Assembly (NCBI GenBank): GCA_034509735.1
Contig: JACGWO010000007.1
Location: forward strand, 24,394,046 to 24,458,045
Source of the DNA: Sesamum alatum
Lineage: Eukaryota > Streptophyta > Magnoliopsida > Lamiales > Pedaliaceae
DNA: 64,000 nucleotides
Direction of reading: 5' to 3'
Positions 44,909 through 57,900 of the stretch are shown one piece after another. A program made the position numbers and the translations under genes. The stretch's first letter is position 1. Each line of letters begins with the position of its first letter. The notes below the pieces were generated by a model. It did no database searches. It saw only the letters and a program-made list of their open reading frames with translations, and had not been told where the DNA came from.

Positions 44909-45726
44909 CATTGGGTGGCCCGATCTTGACGACGTAGGCTTGCAATGGATAAAAAGGTCTGTGACTTGAGGAATGCAAATAGCCAACCAACGTTATATGA
45001 ACGTGACCTGCTACTTAGAACATTCAACCAACCACGAGCACGAGTAAACCAATCCACACAATGACACACTTGGGTTGAGCACGAATTGGGGGCTTTGTGA
45101 ATTTGAATCACCAACCTAATATGCTAGATTGACAAAGCAAGGTTTCACTAAAGCTGAAAATAGGATATAAACTCTCCAAAATATGAGAACTCTCTCACTA
45201 TTTCTTAAAACTTGGATATCTTCTTGGTTGTTTCCCGTTTGCATGCTGATACATGCCTTTTATAAGCCTAAACACTTCCAAATTGACCACACATATCCCC
45301 AAGTGACTCCTTGGTGGATGTACATTCAATAATTAGTCAAAATATGACTAAAAACTATGCATTCTTGGTCAAAAACGAGTAAAAGTTATGGTCTTCCATG
45401 TGAATCCGAAAATTGGTGCATTGTATGTGATAAATGCACTTTGAGTGTGATTAAGAAGTCTTCTTTGACCACTTGGCTGCACTTGGATGAATTTGGGATC
45501 TTATTATGGGCTTCCTTGGGCTTGAATTATTGAAATTAAGCACCCATGTTGGGCCTCCAATTGTGACTTGATCCCATTAGCAAATATTAAGTTGGATTGG
45601 GCTTGAATTGCTTCTTGCATTCTCTTCAACCTTCCTCTTGTCATTGGCCCACTTCCAATGGTTAAGTCTTGGTGCAATTGAACTTGAATTTCTTTAGCTC
45701 GTTGGAAGCCCTCGGTGTTCTCATCA
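44909..45726 (-). repeat. 5' LTR of element B, outer 818 bp
   Basis: Inverted copy of element A's LTR, starting on the minus strand at 45726 with TGATGAGAACACC. It contains the pol C-terminal frame with GPMTRGRLKRMQEAI (minus strand, about 45640) and the TATA box TATAAAAGG (45256-45264). An 84-codon minus-strand ORF at 45504-45758 is that LTR-encoded pol tail read into satellite, not a separate gene. Confidence 0.88.
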
Positions 45727-46097
45727 GACTCCATCTTATTCAACATATAAATGCACAAGGACTACATCTAGAACACTCTTTTGAGTCATGGACTCATCTT
45801 TGTACCTTTGCGCAACGACAAACTCCTTTAAACAAGTTTAGACACTAATGCACTTTTATCTTTGCCATATCGAGGGCTTGGATAACCTTCATAATCAATC
45901 GTACATCCGGATACATGCCTAACACTCAACACAATCGTAGGAAACACCTTGTGCTTTAATGTCCTTATCATTGACTGATAGATGACTCATTTTTGGCAAT
46001 AAATATATTTGTATTGACTCTAATAATCAATATTAAAGCCACTCTTCGATTATATGACTAGGACTCCATCTTACTCAACATAAAAATGCACTAGGTA
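45727..46097 (-). repeat. inverted satellite between element B and the CRM array
   Basis: About 1.1 monomers of the 334-bp satellite in reverse orientation (GACTCCATCTTATTCAACAT, AACTCCTTTAAACAAG, ACTGATAGATGACTC), the same orientation as 31019-31671. It ends at LTR1 of the tandem CRM-like array. Confidence 0.92.
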
Positions 46098-46868
46098 TGA
46101 TGGGGACCATCCGAAGCTTACAACTCAAAGCAAGGAAGATCCTTTGAGAATTAATGGGGGTCCGATTACGAGGGCAAGAGCTAAGAAAATGAACAAAGCT
46201 TTGATGATTCTTATTGATGAAATCAACGGGCCAATGCATGAGAGTTCAATAGAAGGTCCAATGATGAATATTCTTCAAGTAGATGGGCTAGAATGCATCT
46301 AAATAATTGGGCTCAAGGTTTGAAGACTTCATTTGAAGAAAAGGAGGCCACAAATTCGTCCAACCCACCAACCGCAAAAAGAGAGTCCATTATTTTTGTC
46401 TAAATTAGTTCATTTTCAGCATTAGAAGGCCAAGAGACATCATAGTAGTCAAAGGGTCATTCTTGTTTTTCTAAGTCTTCTTAATGTGGTCAAAAGTGTC
46501 ACTTTAATGCTCCTAAAGTCCCAAGGTTAGAATTAACTCTTGAGACCCTTGGGCATCCATTTGAAGCCTATAAATGGCCATGGTTATCATTTGTAAAAAT
46601 CAGACTTTGAATTAATATAAACTTTCTTCTTGTGAGGTTGAATTCTCTTTGTAGAGTTTCAATTGTATAGAACTTATCAAGATACTTGATCAATATCTTG
46701 TGGCGTTCACCATACCAAGGTTCTTGGCTGCCCATATAGCCAACGGGTCAAGGTGCTTTCAAGCTCCAGGTACGACTAGATCATCGATCTGGGATATCCG
46801 CTGCCTATTTCGATACGTTTGATTCTTGGATCCTTATATCCAATGGGTCTCACATCCTATCCGTATCA
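46098..46868 (+). repeat. LTR1 of the CRM-like array (771 bp)
   Basis: TGATGGGGACCATCC to CCGTATCA. TATAAATGG at 46569-46577 is the likely TATA box. The first ~200 bp encode the pol C-terminus in other copies. It abuts inverted satellite on the left. Confidence 0.9.
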
Positions 46869-46871
46869 TTT

Positions 46872-46883
46872 TGGTATCAGAGC
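46872..46883 (+). other. primer binding site of unit C
   Basis: TGGTATCAGAGC three bases after LTR1, complementary to initiator methionine tRNA. Confidence 0.85.
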
Positions 46884-47301
46884 AATCTGGTATTGATCTA
46901 ATTTTGTTATCTTCTTGCATATTTAGTTTAAAAAAAAAGGAAAACAAAAGCTCCAAAAAAAAAACAAAATCATTCAAAAAAAAGAGAAGGCCAAAACAAC
47001 AAAAGTGAAAAAAGTGGCCATTTGAAAAAAAAAAACGAATATATATATATATATATATATATTGAAGTATTCATTCATCTCTTGTTATTGTTAAATCCCG
47101 TCAACAAAAATCAACCATCATCTAGTTGTTCAAAATTTTCTTGTTCGGTTCTATTCTAATTGAGCCTGCGAAGAGAATTTGAGTGGTAAAAGGCAAGAGT
47201 GTGTGAGTTTATTAGAGGGGAGGTAAAAGCTTATGAGTGAAACACGAGTGTTGTGAGAAATTATTTTGAGTGATAAACGAGTGAATTGTGAGGGTTGTAC
47301 A
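46884..47301 (+). other. leader of unit C with poly-A and (TA)n tracts
   Basis: Non-coding. It holds several A runs (46930-47035) and an AT dinucleotide run at about 47040-47062. The same leader with different tract lengths occurs at 54518-54945 and 60211-60625. The small ORF at 46826-47008 spans LTR and A tracts and is not a gene. Confidence 0.8.
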
Positions 47302-48507
47302 ATGGAAGGGACTTCTCCCAATAAGGGAAACGAGTTCACCGTTGAAGCTATGCAACGACAATTTGCAAGATTCGGAGCAATTCTTGAAGGCATAACCGAT
47401 CGTTTGGAGAGGTTGGAACAACCAACTCCTAGGGGACGCGAAAATCACCAAATCCGTCAATTGGAGTCCGAAGAGGAGGAAGAAGTGGAGCCTCCACATC
47501 GTGGCCATAGGGGAGGAAGAAGACGGCAAGGCAATGAAGTGGACCGAGATTTGGGAAGCATAAAACTGAACATTTCTATATTTCAAGGATGAAGTGATCC
47601 GGAGGCATATTTAGAGTGGGAAAAAAGGACGGATCTTATCTTTGAGTGTCATAACTACTCCGAGGAGAAGAAGGTGAAACTTGCGGCAATTGAGTTCACC
47701 GACTATGCTATAGTTTGGTGGGATCAATTGATCACAAACCGAAGGAGGTATGGAGAGAGACCTATCTCTACTTGGGCTGAAATGAAATCCATCATGCGTA
47801 AGAGATTCGTTCCTTCACATTATTTTCGTGATTTGTAGCAAAAACTCCAAACTATGACACAAGGTGTGAAATCCATGGATGAATATTACAAAGAGATGGA
47901 GATCGCTATGATTAGAGCGAATGTTGAAGAAGACCGAGAGGCCACCATGGAAAGGTTCTTAAATGGGTTGAACCGAGAGATAGCCAACATTGTGGAGTTG
48001 CAACATTATGTCGAGCTTGAGGACATGGTTCACACAGCCATGAAGGTGGAAAGACAACTGAAGAGGAAGGGATCGAATTAAAGAAACTTTACATCCAATT
48101 TTCAGCCACCAAACAAGGCGAAAGAAGGGGCTTCGAAAACAAGTTTTGGGGTCACTTCCAAAACCCAAAATGAGGCGTCTAATGCCAAATCTAATGAGGT
48201 AGAAAAGGGAAAACCTATCTCATCTTCATCCCGAAGTCGAGATATTAAATGTTTTCGTTGTCAAGGTTATGGCCATATTGCATCTGAATGCATCAACAAG
48301 AGAGTGATGATTTTAAGGGAAAATGGCGACGTAGAATCTGAAAGTGAGCATGAACCTAGCAATGACGAGCAAGTTGAGGAGACTACACCCGAACATGGAG
48401 AGCTTTTAGTGGTAAGAAGAGCTCTAAACATGCAAATGAAGGTGGACGATGCCGAACAACAAAGGGAGAACATCTTTCACACAAGATGTTTAGTTCAATG
48501 GAAGGTA
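47302..48507 (+). pseudogene. gag of unit C (stops; interrupted by copia solo LTR)
   Basis: Start chosen at ATG 47302 (MEGTSPNKGNEFTVEAMQRQ), the first ATG after the leader and shared with units D and E. Coiled, charged N-terminus, then capsid-like text (TDYAIVWWDQLITNRRRYGE, YYKEMEIAMIRANVEEDREA). The zinc knuckle CFRCQGYGHIASEC is intact. Stops at 47590 (TGA for Arg), 47838 (TAG for Tyr) and 48079 (TAA for Gln) break it. At 48507 the copia solo LTR splits gag from protease. Confidence 0.87.
48503..48507. repeat. target site duplication AGGTA of the copia solo LTR
   Basis: AGGTA at 48503-48507 and again at 50517-50521, flanking the LTR. Unit D has a single AGGTA at the same place in gag-protease. 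Confidence 0.92.
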
Positions 48508-50516
48508 TGTTAGAATAGGTGACCATGTAAGCCAATTTTGGCAGGAATATGTAACCTATGTCTAGACAATTTCTGGTGTTTGATAAAAACATTTATGAAT
48601 AAAGAAGTGAAAATTCATATGGCAATACTTTGTTTACGTTCACTTATATCTGCATTTACATTTCTGTTCACTACGCAAACAAAAGCCCACGGACTGAAAA
48701 TCGATTTCGGGGACTGGGACTACGCTTGGAGGTAGGTCCATGAAATCAGTCTTACTGAATCAGTCCGGAAATCTCCAAGTCAAGGAATCCCGAAAATGGG
48801 TACCGGGATTCCCTTTGAGACTTGCACTAAGCATCTGCTGTCGTATTTCATCGATGGGTGACGAAGGTCGTCTAAGCAGTGTTAGTGGGTCAGCATGCTA
48901 GGAAGCAACTGACTGAGGTGACTCGCGGGAACCGTCTTACGGAGGACCTTGAGTATGGTCAGCAAGGTATGACGTGTATTCCCGGTTCCAACGGTACAGG
49001 CCAAGTCCTTTGACTTGAGGAACTGCTGAGTTCACCTGTGCATCAGTCTGTATCTTAGATATGGTGAGAGATTGCCAAAATACTCTTGAGTAGTCATAAG
49101 CCATGTCTAGTGCAGCTCGGGTGTACAGAGTGACAGTATTTTCCAAGAAAGGATCTGTCTCCTGTCAAAAGGTATTGACAGTTGAGTCTCATGTACGCTC
49201 TGTGTCTTGTCGCTAAAATCTGTGGCTACAGTAACTGAACAGAAGGGAAGGTTTTCCCTTGTGGCGTTTAGTAAGGACAGACCGACACTTAGGTCCAAAA
49301 TGGGTACCTGCTTTTTCCGTGCCCTAGACTCTAAGTGATGAGACCGAAGACAGAAGGACAAGTGTACTGTTAGAGCCTAAATGTTCATCCCCAATTATTT
49401 CACCTAGTCTCTAGTGCCATGGACCGTTGCTAGATGGCCACCCATGGTAACGGACGGATTCTAGGAATCCGACTAAGTCTAGCTGAAAGGTGAACCTAAA
49501 GAGTCACACACTATCCACACACACTTAGTATTTAATTTGGAATTAAATATTGGAGTAAAGGAATGATTAAATTAGATTTAATCGGGTCCTATATTTTCTT
49601 GGAGAAATTAATTCCTTCTATTTGATAAAGGGAATTAAATTAATAAAATAGGATTTATTAAAGGGTTGATTTAATGGGCTTAGAACAAATATTAATATTT
49701 ATTTATTATATTTATTTTTAGCCTTTTGGAATATTTAATGGGATTTAAATATTCCATTAAATTAAAATCAACGGTTGAGATGGAAAGGGGAGATGGAAGG
49801 CTAGGATTTGTTTGACTAGGTCAAACACTAGTTTGACTAGGACTTTGACTAGGTCTTTGACTAGGTCAAAATCCTAGACAAATTAGAGTTCTTAGAGTAG
49901 GAGTTTAAAGAGGATTAAACTCCTCCTCTATAAATACCTCTAGCTTCCAACTTTTTGAAGGATGATGAAATTTCAAACACACACACAACACACACATAAT
50001 TTCGGCCTCTCTCCCCTCTCTCTCGTCCGCCCTCTCTCTCTCCACTCTCCAAGAAAAATATTTCTAGTTCTTTTGTTCTTGGAACATTAGAACTTAGATG
50101 AATCAATACCGTTAATTGATAACGTGTTGTTGATTCATCCACTCCAAAATATACACTTGTTCGTTGCTAGCACGACGTGCAAGATACGTGGGTGGATCGT
50201 GTGTCACGATTTGGAGGGTCTCAAGAACGAGATCTCGGTGCAAAACGGGGAACAACGCGTGTAGCCGTTGAAGACGAAAACGACAACGGTCAGGTCTCGT
50301 TTTATTTTTCGTCTCTTTTTATTTTCAACTCTATGGCCTCCATGATTTCTTTACATGTTGTTTAATCATGAGATACACCAAACACCCGGGAATCTCAAGG
50401 GTACACCCCTTGAGCGTGTTCTTTTATTGTTAAAAGCATGCTTTAATTTTTGTATGTTATTTTATATCGCGCTTCCGCATTCGCGCAATTCCCGAACGAT
50501 CCACCGATTTCTTTCA
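48508..50516 (+). mobile_element. copia solo LTR (2,009 bp)
   Basis: TGTTAGAATAGGTGACC to ATTTCTTTCA with no internal region and AGGTA duplications on both sides. This is the usual product of recombination between the two LTRs of one element. TATAAATAC at 49929-49937 is the likely TATA box, followed by CA-repeat (about 49975-50000) and CTCT-rich sequence. ORFs inside (for example 49915-50142 minus) are low complexity. Confidence 0.93.
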
Positions 50517-51180
50517 AGGTATGCATGTTAATTATTGATGGAGGAAGTTGTGCTAATGTTGCTAGTTGTGAAATGGTGGAGAAATTGAACTTAGCAACCA
50601 CGAAACATCCCAACCCATATAAGTTGCAATGGCTTAACGATTGTGGAGAAATTCAGGAGAGTAAACAAGTTTTGGTCTCATTTTCCATTGGTAACTACAA
50701 GGATGATGTTCTATGTGACGTAGTGCCAATGCATGCTAGTCACATCCTTTTGGGCAGACCGTGGCAGTTCGATAGGAGGGCGACTTATGATGGTTTTCTA
50801 AACCGTTACACACTCAAGCATCATGATCGAAACATTCAGCTTGTTTCCTTGAACCCCCAACAAGTTCAAGAAGATCAATTCAAAATGTCTCAAGCAAGAA
50901 AATTGAGAGAGCCGGAAAAAAAGAAAGGCAAGAATGAGATGAAAAATCTGAAAGAAAAAAAGAATGGAGAATAAAGAACAATATAGTGAGATTGAGAAGG
51001 CAAAGAAAATGGATGAATGTGAGGGCAAAAAGAAGTCGACTTTCTATGCAAAAGCAAGTGAGATGAAAAGAGCATTACTTGAAAAAAGAGTGTGTTAGTG
51101 ATGGTGTTTAAGGAGGCACTGAAAACTAACGAACTAACCCCATCTTTGCCTAGTGCTTTTGTGTCTCTTTTGAAGGAATA
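50517..51180 (+). pseudogene. protease and linker of unit C
   Basis: The frame resumes after the solo LTR with CMLIIDGGSCANVASCEMVE (active site DGG), WLNDCGEIQESKQVLVSFSI and HILLGRPWQFDRR. The Lys/Glu linker follows (REPEKKKGKNEMKNLKEK), where a frame loss near 50970 gives a stop; a second shift lies near 51090. Identical in layout to unit D. Confidence 0.87.
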
Positions 51181-52510
51181 TGATGACGTCTTCCCGGAAG
51201 AAGAGCCAAAGTGGATTGCCACCAATAAGGGGAATTGAGCATCAAATGGACTTCATTCCAGGGGCCGTACTACCAAACCGATCAGCTTATAGGGTGAATC
51301 GCGAGGAAACAGAGGAAATCCAAAGGCAAGTGGAGGAATTGTTAACAAAAGGGAAGATTCGAGAATGCATGAGTCCATGTGCCGTATCGGTGATCGTAGT
51401 ACCAAAGAAAGATGGATCATGGAGAATGTGTACAGATTGTCGAGCCATCAATAAAATCACGGTAAAGTATCGCTATCCTATTCCTAGGTTAGTGATATGC
51501 TTGATGAATTGTATGGTGCTATAATCTTCACAAAGATTGATTTAAAGAGTGGATATTATCAAATCCGGATTAGAGAAGGGAATGAATGGAAAACTACTTT
51601 TAAAACAAAATATGGTTTATATGAGTGGTTAGTCATGCCTTTTGGGTTAACTAATGCACCAAGCACTTTCATGAGATTAATGAACCATGTTTTGCGTGCC
51701 TTTATTGGGAAGTTTGTGGTAGTTTACTTTGATGACATCCTTATATGTAGCGAAAGCATAGAAGAACATCTGTAACATGTACGTGCTGTGCTAGACACTT
51801 TAAGAGGAGAATCATTGTATGCTAATCTTAAGAAGTGTTCTTTTTGCATGGATAAAGTTGTTTTTCTTGGATTTGTGGTAAGTGCTAATGGAATTGAAAT
51901 GGAAAAGGATAAAGTAAAGGCTATTCTAGATTGGCCAACTCCTAAGAACATTGCTGAGGTATGAAGTTTTCATGGTCTTGCAAGCTTCTATAGGCGGTTT
52001 GTGAAGGATTTTAGTACCATTGGGGAGAAAAACAACGACAAGTTTTTGATCTCTTAAAAGAAAAACTAAGTACTGCGCCAATTCTTGCATTGCCTAACTT
52101 TGATAAATCATTTGAACTTGAATGTGATGCATCTGGAGTCGGGGTAGGAGCTGTTTTGATGCAGGAGGGACGACCAATTGCATACTTCAGCGAGAAGTTG
52201 AAGGGAGCTCAATTGAACTATCCGACATACGATAAGGAGCTTTATGCTTTGGTGAGAGCATTAGAGACATGGCAGCACTATGAGTTTTGTGATTCATACG
52301 GATCACGAGTTTCTTAAGTATCTCAAAGGCCAAGGTAAGTTGAGCAAGAGGCATATGAAATGGGTGGAATTCATTGAATCATTTCCTTATGTGATCAAAT
52401 ACATGAAAGGAAAGGAAAACATTGTAGTTGATGCATTATCCCGAAGGTATGCTTTAATCACTACTTTGAGCTCTAAACTTCTTGGTTTTGAGTCAATAAA
52501 AGAAATGTAG
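51180..52510 (+). pseudogene. RT and RNase H of unit C (46-bp deletion)
   Basis: RT motifs: [78 protein letters not shown] and the catalytic YFDDILIC (about 51735). A small base loss near 51490 and stops at 51773 and 51963 break it. At about 52022 a 46-bp stretch present in D and E is missing, with CATTG at both edges of the lost piece in D. RNase [40 protein letters not shown] and [11 protein letters not shown]. Confidence 0.87.
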
Positions 52511-53930
52511 GCAAATGATTTTGATTTTGGGTCTATTTATTTAGCTTGTGAACATGCTGCGTTTGGGAAGTTCTATAAACATGAGGGATACTTGTTTCGT
52601 GAAAATAAACTTTGCATCCCTAAATGTTCTATCCGGGAGTTGCTTGTTAGAGAGGCACACGAGGGAGGTTTAATGGACACTTTGGTGTACATAAAACCAT
52701 GGAAGTATTACGTGATCATTTCTTTTGGCCTAGTATGCATGTTGATGTTGAGAAAATATGTGATCGCTGCATAACTTGTAAATGTGCCAAATCAAAATCA
52801 AAACCTCATGGATTGTATCAATCTTTATCTATTCCTAGTGAACCGTGGGTGGACATCTCTATGGATTTTGTTTTAGGTTTTCCTAGGACAAAAAAAGGAA
52901 GAGATTCTGTGTTTGTGGTTGTTGATAGATTTTCTAAAATGACTCATTTCATTCCATGTCATAAAAGTGATGATGCTATTCATATTGCTGATTTGTTCTT
53001 TCGAGAAATTGTGAGATTGCATGGAGTTCCAAGAACAATTGTGAGTGACCGAGATGCAAAATTTTTGAGTCATTTTTGGCGTGTGTTGTGGAGTAAATCA
53101 GGAACTAAACTTCTATTTTCTACTACTTGTCATCCACAAACTGATGGACAAATTGAAGTAGTGAATAGGACCTTATCTCAATTGCTTAGAGCTTTGATTT
53201 AAAAGAACTTGAAGAATTGGGAAGATTGTTTGCCATTTGCTGAATTTGCATATAATAGGGAGTGTTCATTCTGCTACTAAATTTACTCTTTTTGAAATTG
53301 TTTATGGCTTCAATCTGTTGACTCCACTTGATCTTGTGCCTATTCCTGTTGATGAGCGAACGAATCTTGATGGAAAAGCCAAGACCGAATTGATAAAGAG
53401 GTTGCATGAAAAGGTAAAGCTCAATATTGAGAAGCAAACTGAACATTATGCAAAACAAGCCAACAAAGGGTGCAAGCAAGTCATTTTTGAGCCTGGTGAT
53501 CGGGTTTGGTTGCACTTGAGAAAAGAGAGATTTCCCGCAAAGCGAAGGTCAAAATTGCAAGCGAGGGGGGATGGTCCATTTCAAGTGATTGCGCGGATCA
53601 ACGATAATGCCAACAAACTAGACCTTCCCGGTGAGTACAATGTGAGCGCTTCTTTTAATGTGACTGATCTTTCTCCTTTTGATGCAGAATCAGATTCGAG
53701 GTTGAATCCTTCTGAAGAAGAAGGGAATGATGGGGACCATCCGAAGCTTACAACTCAAAGCAAGGAAGATCCTTTGAGAATTAATGGGGTCCGATTACGA
53801 GGGCAAGAGCTAAGAGAATGAACAAAGCTTTGATAATTCTTATTGATAAAATCAACGGGCCAATGCATGAGAGTTCAATAGAAGGTCCAATGATGAATAT
53901 TCTTCAAGTAGATGGGCTAGAATGCATCTA
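52511..53930 (+). pseudogene. integrase of unit C with LTR-encoded C-terminus
   Basis: Zinc-finger region [20 protein letters not shown] with CxxC, then the core [19 protein letters not shown] (Asp), [16 protein letters not shown] (Asp) and [18 protein letters not shown] (Glu). A TAA at about 53200 replaces Gln. Further on, [20 protein letters not shown] and [16 protein letters not shown] form the C-terminal fold. The frame crosses into LTR2 at 53728. A base loss in the GG run near 53788 shifts the tail in this copy. Confidence 0.86.
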
Positions 53931-54502
53931 AATAGTTGCGCTGAAGGTTTTATGACTTCATTTGAAGAAAAGGAGGTCACAAATTCGTCCAACCCACCAA
54001 ACCCAAAAAGAGAGTCCATAATTTTTGTCTAAATTAGTTTATTTTCAGCATTAGAAGGCCAAGAGACATCATAGTAGTCAAAGGGTCATTCTTGTTTTTC
54101 TAAGTCTTGTTAATGTGGTCAAAAGTGTATCCTTAATGCTCCTAAAGTCCCAAAGTTAGGATTAACTCTTGAGACCATTGGGCATCCATTTGAAGCCTAT
54201 AAAAGGCCACGGTTATCATTTGTAAAAATCAGACTTTGAATGAATATAAACTTTCTTCTTGTGAGGTTGAATTCTCTTTATAGAGTTTCAATTGTTTAGA
54301 ACTTATCAAGATACTTGAGCAATATCTTGTGGCGTTCACCATACCAAGGTTCTTGGTTTCCCATATAGTCAACGGGTCAAGGTGCTTTCAAGCTCCAGGT
54401 ACGATCAAACTAGATCATCGATCTGGGATATCCGCTGCCTATTTCTATACGTTTGGTTCTTGGATCCTTATATCCAATAGGTCTCACGTCCTATCCGTAT
54501 CA
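53728..54502 (+). repeat. LTR2 of the CRM-like array (775 bp)
   Basis: TGATGGGGACC to CCGTATCA, directly after the purine tract GAAGAAGAAGGGAA. TATAAAAGG at 54198-54206. It serves as 3' LTR of C and 5' LTR of D at once. Confidence 0.92.
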
Positions 54503-54505
54503 TTT

Positions 54506-54517
54506 TGGTATCAGAGC
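54506..54517 (+). other. primer binding site of unit D
   Basis: TGGTATCAGAGC, three bases after LTR2. Followed to 54945 by the A-rich leader with an AT run near 54690-54706. Confidence 0.85.
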
Positions 54518-54945
54518 AAGCTGGTATTGATTTGATTTTATTATCTTCTTGCATATTTAATTTTCAAAAAAAAAAAGAAAAGAAAAGCTCAAAAAAAAAA
54601 CGAGCAGCAAAAAAAAAATCATTCAAAAAAAAGAGAAGGCCAAAACAACAAAAGTGAAAAAAAGTGGCCATTTGAAAAAAAAAACCGAATATATATATAT
54701 ATATATGGAAGTATTCATTCATCTCTTGTTATTGTTAAATACCGTCAACAAAAATCAGCCATCATCTAGTTGTTCAAAATTTTCTTGTTCGGTTCTATTC
54801 TAATTGAGCCTGCGAAGAGAATTTGAGTGGTAAAAGGCAAGAGTGTGTGAGTTTATTAGAGGGGAGGTAAAAGCTTATGAGTGAAACACGAGTGTTGTGA
54901 GAAATTATTTTGAGTGATAAACGAGTGAATTGTGAGGGTTGTACA

Positions 54946-57900
54946 ATGGAAGGGACTTCTCCCAATAAGGGAAACGAGTTCACCGTTGAAGCTATGCAAC
55001 GACAATTTGCAAGATTCGGAGCAATTCTTGAAGGCATAACCGATCGTTTGGAGAGGTTGGAACAACCAACTCCTAGGGGACGCGAAAATCACCAAATCCG
55101 TCAATTGGAGTCCGAAGAGGAGGAAGAAGTGGAGCCTCCACATTGTGGCCATAGGGGAGGAAGAAGACGGCAAGGCAATGAAGTGGACCGAGATTTGGGA
55201 AGCATAAAACTGAACATTCCCATATTTCAAGGAAGAAGTGATCCGGAGGCATATTTAGAGTGGGAAAAAAGGACGGATCTTATCTTTGAGTGTCATAACT
55301 ACTTCGAGGAGAAGAAGGTGAAACTTGCTGCAATTGAGTTCACCGACTATGTTATAGTTTGGTGGGATCAATTGATCACAAACCGAAGGAGGTATGGAGA
55401 GAGACCTATCTCTGCTTGGACTGAAATTAAATCCAGCATGCATAAGAGATTCGTTCCTTCATATTATTTTCGTTATTTGTATCAAAAACTCCAAACTATG
55501 ACACAAGGTGTGAAATCCGTGGATGAATATTACAAAGAGATGGAGATCGCTATGATTAGAGCGAATGTTGAAGAAGACCGAGAGGCCACCATGGCAAGGT
55601 TCTTAAATGGGTTGAACCGAGAGATAGCCAACATTGTGGAGTTGCAACATTATGTCGAGCTTGAGGACATGGTGCACACAACCATGAAGGTGGAAAGCCA
55701 ACTGAAGAGGAAGAGATCGAATCAAAGAAACTTTACATCCAATTTTCAGCCACCAAACAAGGTGAAAGAAGGGGCTTCGAAAACAAGTTTTGGGGTTATT
55801 TCCCAAACCCAAAATGAGGCGTCTAAAGCCAAATCTAATGAGGTAGAAAAGGGAAAACCTATCTCATCTTCATCCCGAAGTCAAGATATTAAATGTTTTC
55901 ATTTTCAAGGTTATGGCCATATTGCATCTAAATGCATCAACAAGAGAGTGATGATCTTAAGGGAAAATGGCGACGTAGAATCTGAAAGTGAGCATGAACC
56001 TAGCAATGACGAGCAATTTGAGGAGACTACACCCGAACATGGAGAGCTTTTGGTGGTAAGAAGAGCTCTAAACATGCAAATGAAGTTGGACGATGCCGAA
56101 CAACAAAGGGAGAACATCTTTCATACAAGATGTTTAGTTCAATGGAAGGTATGCATGTTAATTATTGATGGAGGAAGTTGTGCTAATGTTGCTAGTTGTG
56201 AAATGGTGGAGAAATTGAACTTAGAAACGACGAAACATCCCAACCCATATAAGTTGCAATGGCTTAACGATTGTGGAGAAATTCGGGTGAGTAAACAAGT
56301 TTTGGTCTCATTTTTCATTGGTAATTACAAGGATGACGTTCTATGTGACGTAGTGCCAATGCATGCTAGTCACATCCTCTTGGGCAGACCGTGGCAGTTT
56401 GATAGGACGGTGACTTATGATGGTTTTCTAAACCGTTACACACTCAAGCATCATGATCGAAACATTCAACTTGTTTGCTTGAACCCCCAACAAGTTCAAG
56501 AAGATCAATTCAAAATGTCTCAAGCAAGAAAATTGAGAGAGCCGGAAAAAAAGAAAGGCAAGAATGAGGTGAAAAATTTGAAAGAGAAAAAGAGTGGAGA
56601 GAAAAATAAAGAAGAATTTAGTGAGATTGAGAAGGAAAAGAAAATGGATGAATGTGAAGGCAAAAAGAAGTCGACTTTCTATGCAAAAGCAAGTGAGATG
56701 AAAAGAGCATTACTTGAAAAAAAGAGTGTGTTAGTGATGGTGTTTAAGGAGGCACTGAACACTAACGAACTAACCCCATCTTTGCCTAGTGCTTTTGTGT
56801 CTCTTTTGAAGGAATATGATGACGTCTTCCCGGAAGAAGAGCCAAGCGGATTGCCACCAATAAGGGGAATTGAGCATCAAATGGACTTCATTCCAGGGGC
56901 CGTACTACCAAACCGACCAGCTTATAAGGTAAATCCCGAGGAGACAAAGGAAATCCAAAGGCAAGTGGAGGAATTGTTAACAAAAGGGAAGATTCGAGAA
57001 AGCATGAGTCCATGTGCCGTACCGGTGATCGTAGTACCAAAGAAAGATGGATCATGGAGAATGTGTACAGATTGTCGAGCCATCAATAAAATCACGGTAA
57101 AGTATCGCTATCCTATTCCTAGGTTAGATGATACGCTTGATGAATTGTATGGTGCTATAATCTTCACAAAGATTGATTCAAAGAGTGGATATCATCAAAT
57201 CCGGATTAGAGAAGGGGATGAATGGAAAACTGCTTTTAAAACAAAATATGGTTTATATGAGTGGTTAGTCATGCCTTTTGGGTTAACTAATGCACCAAGC
57301 ACTTTCATGAGATTATTGAACCATGTTTTGCATGCCTTTATTGGGAAGTTTGTGGTAGTTTACTTTGATGACATCCTTATATATAGCAAAAGCATAGAAG
57401 AAAATCTTGAACATGTACGTGTTGTGCTAGACACTTGAAGAGGAGAATCATTGTATGCTAATCTTAAGAAGTGTTCTTTTTGCATGGATAAAGTTGTTTT
57501 TCTTGGATTTGTGGTAAGTGCTAATGGAGTTGAAATGGAAAAGGATAAAGTAAAGGCTATTCTAGATTGGCCAACTCCTAAGAACATTGCTGAGGTAAGA
57601 AGTTTTCATGGTCTTGCAAGCTTCTATAGGCGGTTTGTAAAGGATTTTAGTACCATTGCTGCTCCATTAAATGAAATCGTTAAGAAAGAAGTTGGTTTTC
57701 ATTGGGGAGAAAAACAACGACAAGTTTTTGATCTCTTAAAAGAAAAACTAACTACTACGCCTATTCTTGCATTGCCTAACTTTGATAAATCATTTGAACT
57801 TGAATATGATGCATCTGGAGTCGGGGTAGAAGCTGTTTTGATGCAGGAGGGACGACCAATTGCATACTTCAGCGAGAAGTTGAAGGGAGCTCAGTTGAAC

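Noticed and set aside
44741..45114. 114-codon minus-strand ORF
   Set aside because: It spans the copia LTR, the target duplication and the LTR of element B, so it is a junction artefact.
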